Positions 23,771 through 36,592 of a DNA stretch of 64,000 bases are shown here, piece by piece; position 1 is the stretch's first letter; each line of letters starts with the position of its first letter. Source of the DNA: Rhyacophila brunnea (taxonomy: Eukaryota; Arthropoda; Insecta; Trichoptera; Rhyacophilidae); NCBI GenBank assembly GCA_022495005.1, contig JAGYXB010000036.1, positions 124,001-188,000 of the forward strand, given 5' to 3'. The notes below the pieces were generated by a model. The model was not told where the DNA came from, made no database searches, and saw nothing but the letters and a program-made list of their open reading frames with translations. A program made the translations under genes and the position numbers.

Positions 23771-24266
23771 CAGTGGTTATCTTGTGCGACCACCAGAGAA
23801 TTTTACTGCGGCCACCAGCGCTTAACAGAATAATATTTCAAACCAATTTAACAATACCACGATTGAAAATTTTGGTCAAGTCAATTCAAAGAATCGGCAA
23901 TAATTGCTTTATTAATATTGTCGATTTTTCCTACTACTGTATACTGTGAAAGATCATAATATATACCAGTTTATAAAATAGTTGTAAACATATAAGCAGC
24001 TATGCGGCTTGCATTGGAAAAAAGAGTATTGAGGAATTTCCATTTGCATTATTTTTTTAAATAAATAGATAAGTATGTACTAAAATGTTCAAATGTCTTT
24101 TGTTAAATGGACTTGTCCATAAATAAATTGATACATTTTATTACTAAATAAAATTTAGCTTTCATTTTCTAACACAACAAAAGTGAAATTTGGTGCGGCC
24201 ACCAGACGTTTCCATAGAGCTGTCAATATCTTGTGGCCACAGTTAAATTTCACGTGAGAACTACTG
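23771..24266. mobile_element. hAT-like MITE, CAGTGGTT...AACTACTG ends
   Basis: The left end CAGTGGTTATCTTGTG and the right end CACGTGAGAACTACTG are imperfect inverted repeats. The flanking 8-mers GTCTAGAT and ATCTAGAT differ by one base. A repeated internal motif GCGGCCACCAG occurs near both ends (about 23810, 24196). It is 496 bp and lies in intron 1. Confidence 0.75.
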
Positions 24267-25199
24267 ATCTAGATGGAACATATATCATCAACTTTTTAAT
24301 GAAGATTGGTTGAAACTATTAGTTGAACATTCAGGTAACGATATTATTTACCACAAACAATAATCAGTACTTATGACAAAATAGCCCCTTAGTATTTATT
24401 TCATATATTTTAAATAAGAAATAACAATCACATTACTTATATTTATATTATATATAAATATTTATTCATGTATAACATTAACACCAGTTATTTTAAACAG
24501 TTATAAATTACAGTATAAAGCTGCTCTCAACTAATACCTACCTGTTATAAATATGAACATTTTTTTATACATCACAAGAAAATTAAGTCATTTATTTAGT
24601 ATAAAAGTGTCTTAGAACCAGTTCTACAACATAGTAATAATTAATCAAAATAATAAAAATAAAATATACCATATAATTTGCGTGGATTATATTGTAATAT
24701 ACGAGTATATTATTTTGTTTTATTGTAATGCTTTTCCATCAAGAATAATTGCCAGTTATCAACATTAAGTGATTCATGAAAATCTCTTTGTTAAAACCAT
24801 ATGTTTTTAATTAATTATTATAGGTAATACAATTTTGCTTCCTGTATTTGTTAAAATTTAATTTATAAAACTTGCAAGCTATCAGTGTTTAAGTATATTA
24901 AACGAATCACACTTAAATTACGAAAATACATATATTACTCATCACATAAGCAAAAGGTGTAGGTATGTGTCCGAATCCCATTTGGTTCTAGATTTTTTTC
25001 TAATGTGTCAAGACTTTCAACTCTTTCTTAAGTTCTTATATATTTTTAATAAAAATATACTACATTATTATTTATTGTCTTTTTTCTGTTTGAAGTTAGC
25101 GCTTAAATATTGTTCAATTAATTGATTCGAATCGAAAAGTTTAAATATGTATGTATTCATTTTTTATCAGTAATAAATAGTTATTGAGCATGTACTCAC

Positions 25200-25372
25200 C
25201 TAAACTGTGTCCTATTATCCTCTTTTAGCAGCTCGTCGCTCCTGTACCAGCATATCTCTGGCTGCGGAGCGCCAAGCAGCTGACACTCAAAGATCAGCTT
25301 GTTGCCATCGTCCTCTTGCCTCAGCTGCGGCTTCTGAGTGAAACTCGGTGCAAAATCCTCAACTACACCCAT
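25200..25372 (-). CDS. bt: Projectin/twitchin-like giant muscle protein, coding exon 1 (start codon)
   Basis: The first coding exon gives residues 1-57 plus two bases of codon 58. Projectin/twitchin proteins link thick filaments to the Z-band region in insect muscle and carry long arrays of Ig and Fn3 domains. Visible here is the first half of an I-set Ig domain: the APSFTQKP start strand at residues 8-15, the QEDDGNKLIFEC strand with its core cysteine at residue 30, and the core tryptophan at residue 42 (CWYR). The ATG at 25372 sits in an AAAATGG context and an in-frame TAA lies at 25387-25385, so this is a true start. The exon ends in AG with intron GTGAGT at 25199. GC is far above the flanks. 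The family call comes from recognising the motif order and the N-terminal position; a related Ig muscle protein (titin, stretchin) is less likely. Confidence 0.8.
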
Positions 25373-25471
25373 TTTCGACTCCTGTTAGGCCACTCGCCAC
25401 TGCTCTACGGAGATAGCCTCAAAATAAGGTCGGCGCCACGGCGGACCATGCGATTCGGTTATTCTCTTTAT
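25373..25471 (-). other. 5' UTR part of the first coding exon, with upstream splice acceptor
   Basis: About 100 nt directly upstream of the ATG keep elevated GC. They are preceded by a good acceptor on the minus strand (CTTTTTTAG at 25480-25472), which implies at least one more upstream non-coding leader exon at higher coordinates. An in-frame stop (TAA, 25387-25385) lies within it. The promoter is therefore probably not immediately upstream. Confidence 0.55.
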
Positions 25472-26034
25472 CTAAAAAAGAAATGGTAAAACGTACTTAG
25501 AAACTAAGAAGATCATAGCAAACTATTCTTCGTCTATTTCATAAAATGACACCTTCCAATGTAAATCCACTAAATGTAGTGTTTATTAATGTCAAATTAA
25601 ATACGTAATTAAAAACAAAAATATTTTTGCACTCGATGTCTTACAAGACTGGCGAAACAAAAATATGAAAATCTTTGATTACGCTTGTTTTAAAATAGTA
25701 TTTCTTATATTTTATCAGTTTGACGCACAAAGATACAATACAACTTAATTTTAAAATGTCACACAGTAATAAAAATAGTTCAAATGAACTGAGTAATTTT
25801 TCACGTGATTATATTACTTCTTTATTTTATGAGAACAAAATGATTCGGTGCATTATTATTTTCTACAATACTATAAAATAATATGTAATTAAACACAGAC
25901 GTAGATAGAGTACTAAGTACCTAAAATAGCATGATAACTGAGAAACTGGGGATATTAATTACACTTTAGAATGGAAAAGTTTTTATATGAAATAATAATA
26001 TTTATCACGAGCTTTTTACATTAAAAAATACTAA

Positions 26035-26293
26035 ATTTCATCACTGTTCTGGCAGAAACAACTAATTCGAAAAAATTAAATATTGAGTTAGTTATACCAA
26101 AAGGTTCCTTATTTCAAACTTTACCGTCTGGAAACCTTCTTAATAAATAAACAGTCTTTATTTAAAAGTCATCCTTTTTATGATTACTTAATAAACTCAC
26201 ATGATAGATTATTTCAAACATTTTAACAACTTCAAAGTCAAATTACTCAAAACTAGTATTCTCCAGTTAGTGTGTTCTGCCTGAACAGAGACG
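26035..26293. mobile_element. TA-flanked MITE, copy 2
   Basis: It is collinear with 21452-21709 over its length (for example TCCAGTTAGTGTGTTCTGCC at the right). The left terminal bases are eroded (TTTCATCACTG instead of TATCGTCACTG); the right end ACGA/TT is kept. It lies just upstream of the first coding exon. Confidence 0.8.
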
Positions 26294-26295
26294 AT

Positions 26296-29200
26296 TTATT
26301 CTTGTTAAATTAGGAGAGATTTAAAAAATATATGAGAATTTCATTTGAATGATTTTTAACGGAAATATATTAAATTATTTAATTTTTTTTAATATTTAAT
26401 TATTTTTGATATTTTTATAACTTTCGTTCGTTGACTTATGCTTGGTTGCGTAGTGTTGTGTTTATATTTTGTCAATATTAATAATGTTAGTATATGCGAA
26501 AATAATACAAAAAATTAATGTAAGAGTAGGTACTCCATGCAAAGCGAGAAACTTTTCTCTCTCATTGTAACATGTATAATATAATAAATAAATGTACCTA
26601 TTAATTTATAACACCAAAAAGTATAGTTCAATTAATTGAGATAATGATTATATTGTTTCATTGTTTACAAAAATACATTTTTTAAATATTTTGTGCTATT
26701 TACACCTTTTTTATTATGTATATAAGACCAGTTTTGACCTTACGTTATTATAAAATTATTGGTGACAATAGAACGACACATTATTAATTCAATTTCATTA
26801 ACCGTTGACACCGCAATTCTCACATGAAATTGAACCAATCAAAATATAATATTTAAAAACATATTGAAATAATAAATGTCTAACATGTCTACTTAATTGT
26901 ATTATTATAATTATTCAAATATTGCATAAAATAAGATATCGATTTAAAAATTATTTATATTATACTAAAAATCTATTGGATATTAAATATGTATACATTT
27001 TATACATACTTGCGTCAAATAATTTAAATAAATAAACGTGAAGAAATTGCCAATACTTATCGAATACATTTTAAGTAAACAATAATTTGTATATTACATT
27101 TTTCTTTGACATTAAATACTTAATATTATTAATGTAGGAGGCACTCAAATGAATTATAATAATGTAATTTAAATATATAATCTTTCTTATTATAAACAAC
27201 AAAAGTCCGCGGAAACTATGAATGACCAGATTATGTAGTGATCAAGTATAACTGTTTTATTCTCTAGTCTCCCTCACGACAGTTGTCTATAAATTTTCAT
27301 AAAAATATAATAACTGTTTAAACTGTCTGTTTCAATAATTTATTGTTTTTTTTTCTGTGTCAACCTGTCATTATGACTATCACATAATTTTATACTAATA
27401 CTCTATTTGTCACAAATGTTACATCACTGCAAAAACTTTATAATAACAAAAGATGAAATAAAAATATATTTTTGTTATTTTTTCTTCTATATACCTATTA
27501 TAAATAATCTAGTAGATACTATTATCATTGTCATAATATATCAATAGCACGTATGGATTTAAGTAGTATTTTAATTGAGAATGATTGATCAAAGCAAACC
27601 CAGTTTGATTTTCTTTAAAATTGTTGCGTTTTTAACAAGACGCGTTTTTTCTTTGCAAAAACGGTAACTAACGTAAGCGCTTTCACTTCATACAAGTACC
27701 TAAAAAGGTTAGTCAACATCATAACTTTTTTATGTAAGTAAGTAGTCAATCCAAAAACGTATTTTCTCGAGGCTTGCAGTTTTAATAGGTTCAAATAAAT
27801 ATCACAATTTTATAACCTGTATAGGTAATATATACATGTGCTTTTGTGTAGATTAGTATCAAAATAAACGTGAAGTATCATAAACCCTAGTATCATAGTA
27901 CCTATACATGTTTTTTTGCACATTATCTAACAAAATAAATCACCTTCAAAATGTATTGAAATTTTGATGACAGTTAACTTTCAAATTGTAACATTCAAAG
28001 TATATTTTATTGAATAACTCAATATTTACATTGCACAATCAATGAAAATATTTGCATAGTGCGTACAAAGCTTTGATGTTATTCCATTAAAATTTAATAT
28101 TATAAAATAATATACAAATGCATTTGTATATAATGTATATTTGGACTCGATCGAAAAATTTAACCTTGTGAACTAAATTACCTCATAACAGTGTACCAAA
28201 TGCAATCCAATAAGTGCAATCGTTTTTAATTAATGCATTCTGATTGAATAAACAGAGTGCCAATAATTGCAGTCATTTCCTCTGTTGAATGATTTAGTAA
28301 TTTGTTGAAAGCTACAAGAAGCCAATAGAAATAGATTTTATTGCCTATTATTAAAGGTATAATGAAGGCAGTGTCCATGAAAAATATCAGAATAAGCTTC
28401 TTTTAATATACTCGTAGTGTTGCTTTTACAACTTTGAAAGGTTAATACTAACCTTGAACAATGATACAGCTTTTTATTGGCAGGTTTACTAATTTGAGAT
28501 ATATATTGCTAATTACCTAAACTTGTCATTCATCGATTGGAAAATTATTTTTGAAAATAGAAATATTTCTTTGCAATAATTACGTCTAGCACTGTCAGCC
28601 AAATTGTAGTTGTATGTCGTAAATAAAAATTAATAAATAAGACATATTGAAAATCTAATTAAACAATTTTAATTCAGTGAATAATCTACAGGGTATACAG
28701 CATTCGTTTTAAATATAAACAATATGAAACATTACAGAAATATACTTGTTAATAATAAATTTGTACTTGATTCATAAATCATAAAAAAATGGGATCCAAT
28801 ATACAAGGAATTTATGATATGATATGATTTTCTGCATGTTCAAGTCTCGCCCTTTTTTGATAGATTATATACATACTGAATCCTTTTTCATGCATAATGA
28901 ATATATATGTGCATCATTGTAATATTATTGCGTAAAAACAGCTACAATGAATTATACCAATATCAATATTTAATGGATTTTAAATATTTAGCACTACATA
29001 CTATATATAAATTTATTAAAACTGGCAACATAATGAATGAATTGAACCGCCATTAAAGTGGTATTAGAAAACAAACTTTTTTATTAATTCTCCGGTATTA
29101 GAGTCATTTATCTTGACAGCTAATTCAGGCTATAAAACTATCTTCACAACGATCTAAAGATAACTAATTAGGCGAATGATTAGTTTGGAAACTACTTAAA

Positions 29201-29499
29201 TATAAGTAACACAAATATCGTAGAATTGACAGAAATTGTATTTTAAAACCATCAAAATAAATAATGTTCATTTTACTGAATTATCCATAACTTTATGTGT
29301 GGCAATCTTCAAATGAGGTACAATAAACAGGGTTTTACTACCCCATTATCACCTTTCTTAAGCTTAGAATAACTGATAGAAATACACGAAAAGCAAACAA
29401 TAAATGCGCAAATACCTCGCTGTATTTAAACATGAATATTTAATTTTTTTTAAAGAAATTAATTGTTTTGCGCTTTTTTGATGTAAAAAGGGCCCACCA
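26296..29499. other. Upstream of the first coding exon, no feature seen
   Basis: Strongly AT-rich, no open frame above 60 codons, no repeat recognised. It could be first-intron or upstream DNA. Confidence 0.4.
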
Positions 29500-29771
29500 C
29501 ATCTATTATATACATAAGGCTGCTATCGACGGTTATCAAAGGTAGTTTATCATATTTATGTATTGAGGCTATCAATTGTACAATAATTTAACGGTCCGAA
29601 CTGTCAAAAAGTGCTATGTTTTAACAGCATCTCTCTTGGCTGTGTTAACTTTCAGAGCAAGATAGACAGTTTAGACGGCTAACTTATTGTAAAAATTATA
29701 ATTTCAAATACATAAATATGATAAACTACCCTCGATAGCCGTCAATAGTAGCTTTGTGTATAGAATAGATC
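29500..29771. mobile_element. Palindromic foldback MITE (GGCTGCTATC type)
   Basis: The left arm ATCTATTATATACATAAGGC and TGCTATCGACGG are mirrored by CCGTCAATAGTAGC and TATAGAATAGATCC on the right. The centre AAAGTGCTATGTTTTAACAG matches the other palindromes. The outermost CTATTCTATAC-type ends are shared with the copies at 10159 and 13080, so they form one superfamily. Confidence 0.75.
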
Positions 29772-32700
29772 CACAGGTGGCGTATTAACTGTCACCTTTT
29801 TTCATCCTATAAATCAACAGTTAATGATCATATAACATATATTAATGCCATAAAAGAGTATCATTGTAAATGATGTCTTTTGAATTTGAGAATAGAGCAA
29901 TATTTTCTACTTAAAATTCACCATTTTTGATTTACATTGTACGTGAGGCCTTAAAATCTTTTCTTATTTCATAATACAACGATATACTTAAATGATTTTA
30001 CTGTCTCAAGTCATTAAACTATCACAAATGAAATAATAAATGCATATACTACACATCGTATTTAGAGTATTCATAAAACACTGTATTTGAATGCTTCTTG
30101 GTATATTATAAATATAATAATAATATTCTATCCGTTGGCGCACTGAAATATGGCAGTATAAAAAGATAGCTCCTTGTTTTGATGTAGGTACCTAATATAT
30201 GTATTATGCATTTGTTGACACGCGCATTATACATTAATTTCATTTATTGTTAATTTACGATTATATTGTAAGATATTTGAGTTTACAATTGACTGAATAT
30301 AAAACAACATTTTACGATCTGTATTTTCCATTTGATATATTTTTTACATGATGTTTTTAATATATTATTATAATATGTATTTATATAAATTCTTTACTAT
30401 TCAATAAACATATTTTAGAAAATATAATACGAATGAATTAAAGCAATAGTACGAGCGGTAAAAATAACCTACATTGCTTGAAGACAACAAGACTATTCTA
30501 GAATCTGTTCTAAAGTGTTAGATGAAGTTTTTGTTGTACCAGTTGGATAATATAATTCATTCACCTTCTCTGTAGCATTAAATAATCCCGACAAATGCAA
30601 GAAATAGATTTGGGCGGCCAGTAGCTTTCTAGACTCGAACTTATTTTCAAGTTTATTTTGAGATTGCCCTGAATAAACATTTCACATATTAACGGTTGCT
30701 CAGCTTGCCGACGAAGCCGAGCTACTCGGCTATGTTTACAGAAGCACAGAAATTATTTCGCGGAATTTAATAAAGTTTATTAAATATGTCTATACCACAA
30801 AATAAATGTATTTTCACCTGCCATCAAATTGCCTTTTATCCCACCTTATGTATATAGATTTTATAGATAGATTTTTCTCTTCTTTTAATTACCTTTATCT
30901 GACAGTATCTTCACAACATGATAATTTATCTTTCATGTACTATTTTACAAAACAATATTTGTCTAAAATATTGGATTTTTTATAAACAGTGTACACATCA
31001 GTAGACTTCAATCAACAATGATTGTATACATATTCATTTTAACGTAACTGCATTATAATACTTCTTCCATAAAATGAAGTTACATTTTTGTCAAAATATT
31101 GTTTATTATATATTAAAATACGTATAATTATTATAATATTGCTTAATAAATACTTAGAAAACCATATTGTTATTAAACATACATAACTTGAAAACATTTC
31201 TGATATATACACACTAGAAAAAATCATATTTGAAAAAAATAAAATGCTCGACGGGATATTTTTTCGTATTTTTTTCAAATATGCTTTTTTCTAATGGGTA
31301 TATATCTGAAATGTCTTTATGTATGTTCAATGCCTATATGGAATGTTACATTCTCAAAATCTTGTGAATTATTCGTTGAATATAAGAAATACTTTATTAA
31401 ATATTGATTTTAGGTATGTTTTCACTATTTTTCCAAAATTTATTTCAATAAATACCTATTGATTATGCGATTTACGGTAATCCATATATAAGGATAGACT
31501 ACGCGGGTGAAACCAACTTTAATCAATAATTAATTAATTACCATAATGATGTGTTATATTTTAATCATTTTAATAAAATATTTGTGGAAATATGAGAATA
31601 AATTTAGTCATGTATTTTCTAATAATATAAACTAATATGTTATAAAAATAGGGGTAGAATAATAGATAGTATACAAAGTATAATCGTAATGATATTTTTT
31701 ATTACTAGTATTTAGGTGTTTGTTTCTGTCATATTAAAACTACCGATAAATGACATGATTAATTATCAATGTTTAAAAATACGATGGCTTTGATATTAGC
31801 TATAAAAAAGAATTTCTCTCATTACATTTGTATATTAATTATTCATAAATATATCAATGTCAATTAAAAAGACTTTATGTGAATATATTTTCCGTTTACT
31901 ATGTAATTTATACATCTAATATAATTTTCATTACACATTTACTGTCAGAATAATAATATATGACTATAATATGATAAATTAAGATTATTTATAGAAATTG
32001 GGATTTTTTTTATCACTTTATCACATTTTTCCTGTATATTCTTAATTTAAATTTCGTAACACAATACATCACTATAAATACAGATAATATAAAATTTTAT
32101 GTTAAAATACAGTAACTATAAAACATATTAATATATTATCTACTATGCTATATTAACTGTTTACTAAGGATAATAATAATAATAAGTGTTATAATAATTT
32201 TAGCAGATGGATGTATGTTTAAAATACACTTGATTTAAAAAATTACATTTCCCATTTTATGATATAATTATGTTATACACTCTACAAACTTTATGCTGTG
32301 GAAAGTATCCAGTTTTAAGACACAAAATACATTAAAAAACTATAACTCAGTTTTCATATACGTACACATTTCTATCTAAATACAAACCCTAACAAATCCA
32401 CAGAAGAATCAAAACATCTTTTGATATATTTTTTTCTAATTACAAATGAATAATAATTTACGATTGAAATATTTTGACGTGAGCTTTTCAGATAGCTGTA
32501 GGTATTTCTAGTAAAAAGAAATTTGCAAAAACCGATTGAAAGTTCGATTACCGAACTTTAAAATTGTATTTTCATATAAATGCATGGTAATAATATTTCG
32601 TTGTTTTATTATATTAGTTTTCTGGTTTAGAAATTGTAAATAAAATGTCAATTGTTTTTAATGAATATGGTAAAATAGTCCAGAATCCCAGTTGATACAT

Positions 32701-33080
32701 GAATTTCATGTCTACTTTTCAATCGATCTGTCAATTTCGTTTATTTAAAATCAGGTGCAAAGTATTTTTGATCAATACTATTTTCTGTTTTTATTTAGCG
32801 CTAGTTTTAAATACAGGTACGAAATGAGGGAATAAGTCTTTCAACTGATAACTATACAATTTAATTAAAATGATCATATTACAAAAACAAATACTTAAGT
32901 AAATATTTATGGTATAATTTATAAGTGAAAGTGTTAATTTTTATATAATACCATAATTTTTAAATTAAGTACCTATTTGCTGTGAAAAAAAAATAATAAT
33001 CCTACTAAATATGAAATATTATAAAATGCAAGTAGGTACGTTACAACAATATACATAAGAGAATATTTCAACACCATCGC
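29772..33080. other. Long non-coding stretch upstream of the muscle gene
   Basis: Apart from the hairpin at 31176-31327 nothing is recognised. A mildly GC-richer unique patch at 30440-30740 (including CTTGCCGACGAAGCCGAGC) is a weak candidate exon or enhancer. Confidence 0.35.
31176..31327. mobile_element. Hairpin repeat, AACATACATAA ends
   Basis: Two arms of about 60 bp, from AACATACATAACTTGAAAAC through TTTCTGATATATACACACTA, are mirrored by GGTATATATCTGAAATG and TTTATGTATGTT. It is AT-rich and non-coding, probably a small MITE. Confidence 0.5.
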
Positions 33081-33228
33081 ATCTATTCTATACACAATAC
33101 TGTTATAGGCCGCTATCGACGGCTATTGGTGGTAGTTTTTCATATTTGTGTATTGAAGTATTCTAATATTTACAATAAGTGCTATGTTTCATGAGCACCT
33201 ATTTTGGCTGTGAGCTTTAGCTTATAAT
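33081..33228. mobile_element. Half copy of the palindromic MITE
   Basis: CTATTCTATACACAATACTG, GGCCGCTATCGACGGCTATT and TACAATAAGTGCTATGTTTC match one arm of the 29500 element. The second arm is absent and is replaced by another repeat beginning at 33229. Confidence 0.6.
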
Positions 33229-33826
33229 CAGTATCTTTAGAATTATCTTCAAATGTGTTAATCGTGCCCATTTTTTGAAAAAAAAAATGCCTAATTCTTG
33301 TCGAATTTGGGATCACAAAGATTATAAAATATAATTTTGTATCGTAAATATGTCACTATATAATGGTAACATTAATTTTACTAATAGTTTTTTAAATGCG
33401 TTTAAAAGTCTAAAAATCTAAAAAATCTTAACACCACTCCACATGAATATACCGAAATATGACTATATTCTAAAACATTAGAGCGAGAGGTTTAAAATAA
33501 TACTATTTTATGTAATAAAAATACTTTATGCAGTCATCAAATGTTTAAAATAATTATATGGGATAATAAGGCTTCAAAATTATATAAATAGATTATCTAC
33601 AACGTTTAAGGAATGTCCAGGATCATGCTTTGAAAATATCATAAAATCTCCATTTTGACCTACGTGGCGCACGTCCCCCTTAATTCAAACAAAATGGATA
33701 ATAATACATTGTTTTTTTCTTTCAATATATTATACCTAGGCACAATACTACGTACATTTCCTACAATATATTGTGAACCTTGGGACAACAGATTTTAAGA
33801 TTATTTTATTTTATATTATATTTAAA
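33229..33826 (-). repeat. 590-bp dispersed repeat X, copy 1
   Basis: The segment is the reverse complement of 60842-61422 along its whole length with scattered changes. Landmarks are TATGACTATATTCTAAAACA, GGATCATGCTTTGAAAAT and GACCTACGTGGCGCACGTCC. It has no open frame and no clear terminal inverted repeat. It may be an LTR, an LINE 3' end or a long MITE. Confidence 0.7.
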
Positions 33827-33955
33827 AATCTTTGAAAATAGCATAAAATCTCCATTTTGACCTACGCGGCGGCGCACGTTCTCCCTTAATTCAAACAAAA
33901 TAGATAATAATAAATTGTTTTTTTTTTCTCAATATATTATACCTAGGCAAAAAAA
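33827..33955 (-). repeat. Partial tandem copy of repeat X
   Basis: TTTGAAAATAGCATAAAATC and CTCCATTTTGACCTACGCGG through ATATTATACCTAGGC repeat the segment at about 33630-33742 immediately after copy 1. This is a local duplication or a second truncated insertion. Confidence 0.7.
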
Positions 33956-35814
33956 AATACTTGGGTCGATGACTCAAAGTGTACTGGCTTGGCAACCAAT
34001 AGATAAGTTCCAAACTCGCTCACTTTAAAATTTATTCTAGGATTTTTCAAATTACTTGAATTATAATATAAAAAAATATATTTTAAATTCAATATTTCAG
34101 CTTTGAAATTTTGAAATTATTCGGATAATTTGAAAAATAGACGGTGTTCATCCAGTTATTTGTTTGGCACAGCTCGGCTTTCGTTCAATATAATGACCCA
34201 ATAATTTATTGTACGAACGTGGACAGGTAACATAAAAATTTCAAACATTTAAAAAAATCTGATGACAGTCGCGAATTTATCGCGTATTTTATGTAATTTC
34301 AACAAGAAAACACTCTTATAAATAAATTAGAATTAATTTAAAATGTATATTTATTAATAAAATATATTTTAACTGTAACATTACTACATAACAATATTAA
34401 ATTTCACTCATTATTTAAAATAACAAAATATATCCATATTAATTAATATACAAATAATAATTTTAATATCATAGGTTTAAACTTTTCTATTAGTGACTCC
34501 TATTTCCTGACCTTAGTCGTCTTTTTTTTGGAAGAATATTTTTAACTAATTAATTAATAACAATAAGATAAAATCTAGTGCTAGTATTTCATGAGACACA
34601 TGAAGTGCTCGTTTAGTAAGAAAAATCCAGAATCTTAGACAGAAATATAAGACCTCCCTAATATTTGAGTGTTGAGTTTCAGTTTATTATGTCATAGGAT
34701 ATATTTTATATGAATAGATACGATTGTGCGATTTATGCAAATTAATAAAATACATCAAACTGAGTTTGTTAATAATAATATATATATAAAAAAATATACC
34801 ATACACTCATCGATTTAAATTGTATAATATTAGAGTCAAAGTTAATCAGAAACTAAAACAGGTGCCTCATATACATTTAAAATATTATTCATTTCTATAA
34901 TCTTACATGAATACCATAAAGATATAATTCAAAGATTTTCTTACGCTATCGAATTGGAAATGCCTGAGCACAGTATGCTTAAATCAAAATTTCTTGTTTA
35001 TACCTAATAGTAAATAATATTATATAAATTGTGTCTATAATATGTCGAATAAAAAGTTTTTCAGATGAAAAATAAAATCAATTCCTATAAAAGTTCATTA
35101 GTAACATGTATGCTTCAGATTCAGTTACGTAGTAAATAGCATGAGTTATCTAACCGCGTTTCAACCCATTTAAAGCTGTTAAAAGTTATGTGTAGAAAAT
35201 ATGTTATATTACTGTTAAATTTTATTAAATAGTATTGTATAAAAATTTGAAATAAAATACCCGTAGAAAACCACCGTTTTTTAATTATTGGAACGTCTAC
35301 ATGGATTAGAGTTATCAAACATAGTTCGTAAATGAATATTTATATAAAAAAAGGAAAATTAAGTACATACAAAATAACTGAAAAGTTAGTTAAAAAAAAC
35401 TTTTCTACGAGTTCTGTTTCAGCTTATTTCAAATTTTGGTTCTCGGAGGCAATTGGTTATGGGCTTATAGAGAAGTCAACGTTGAGTATGGCTTAACTAA
35501 GCCTATTTAATAAATACGACGCGATTTAAATGGCATAATATTAAACGCTGCTTTACCACTTAAGTACGTAAATATGACTATGCATATGGCTATTAGATTT
35601 TATTCAGGTCTATCATTTAATACAACTATATAAATATACTGTATGATGTTCCATTAGGATAAATTTTTTGAAGTAATAACACTTACCTAACATAACTATT
35701 AATTACCACTGCCTATATAATACATTGGATTAATATAAATCAATAATTATATAATACTGATCCAAAGCTACAATCAGTAAAATTTATCACTACTTATTCG
35801 TAATTCTGAAAGCT
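33956..35814. other. Non-coding, no feature seen
   Basis: AT-rich, only short chance open frames. Nothing repeated within the window was noticed. Confidence 0.4.
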
Positions 35815-36060
35815 TTCGATAAAGCTCTCATAATGCTTTCGCTTAGCCGGGACCATCCGAGTACTTCCGAATGATCCCGAGCGTTGCAATAACGCATGAC
35901 ATTTCCGTTCACTTCCCGAGTATAACTTTGGTCGTCTGCCAAATAACATCACCAATTCACAGGCTAACACTTGCGGGAGTCTAAATCACTGGAAATGTCT
36001 GTCGAGATCGTAAAATTGTACGCTCATTGTGGGCTTACGGGTGGGTGATGTATGTAGAGC
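35815..36060. promoter_or_regulatory. GC-richer unique block upstream of the muscle gene
   Basis: About 250 bp of elevated GC and CpG lie about 10.5 kb upstream of the ATG exon. It has no long open frame and no repeat signature I can see, so it is a candidate regulatory element or non-coding exon. A GTAAGC donor-like site is present on the minus strand near 36040. Confidence 0.25.
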
Positions 36061-36224
36061 GAGCCGAACTTTTTTTCTATGTCATGTTATGTTATGAAAA
36101 TATCAAAACATTTGTGTATTACATTGTTAACACAAAAAGATTACTCCTAGAAAAACTACTATGAACTGATTCATTCTTATAGAATTGAGTTGACTGTTAC
36201 CTTCCAAAACAACAAAAATAATAT

Positions 36225-36592
36225 GCGTAGATTAGCACAACGTGGTATGGAAAGGTGCATGCTGGGCATAACGTGAAAGGACAAAAAGAGAAATGAGTGG
36301 ATAAGGAGACAAACAAGGGTTTGCGATGTAATAGAGTTCGCAAAAACACCTCAAATGGAAATGGACTGGACACATAGCTTGAAAAAGGGACAATCGTTGG
36401 ACAAATTTAGTCATTCAGTGGTATCCAAGAGGGACAAAACGTCCGCTAGGTAGATCTAGCGGCCGCTGGATCGATGAAATGATAAAGTTTTGCGCAAGTA
36501 CGTGGCAACGCAACGCGAGGGACCAAGAGAAGTGGAATCAGCTTGGAGTGGCCTTCATCCAGCAGTGGATAGATTCAAGCTGATGATGATGA
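36225..36592 (+). pseudogene. RTE-type non-LTR 3' fragment
   Basis: Plus-strand reading gives LAQRGMERCMLGIT, DKKRNEWIRRQTRVCDVIEF and, after a frameshift, a GRP..RWIDEMIKFC-like region. It ends AGTGGATAGATTCAAGCTGA followed by TGATGATGA. It belongs to the same subfamily as the minus-strand fragment at 62341-62600, whose 3' end is nearly identical. Stops and frameshifts make it inactive. Confidence 0.85.
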
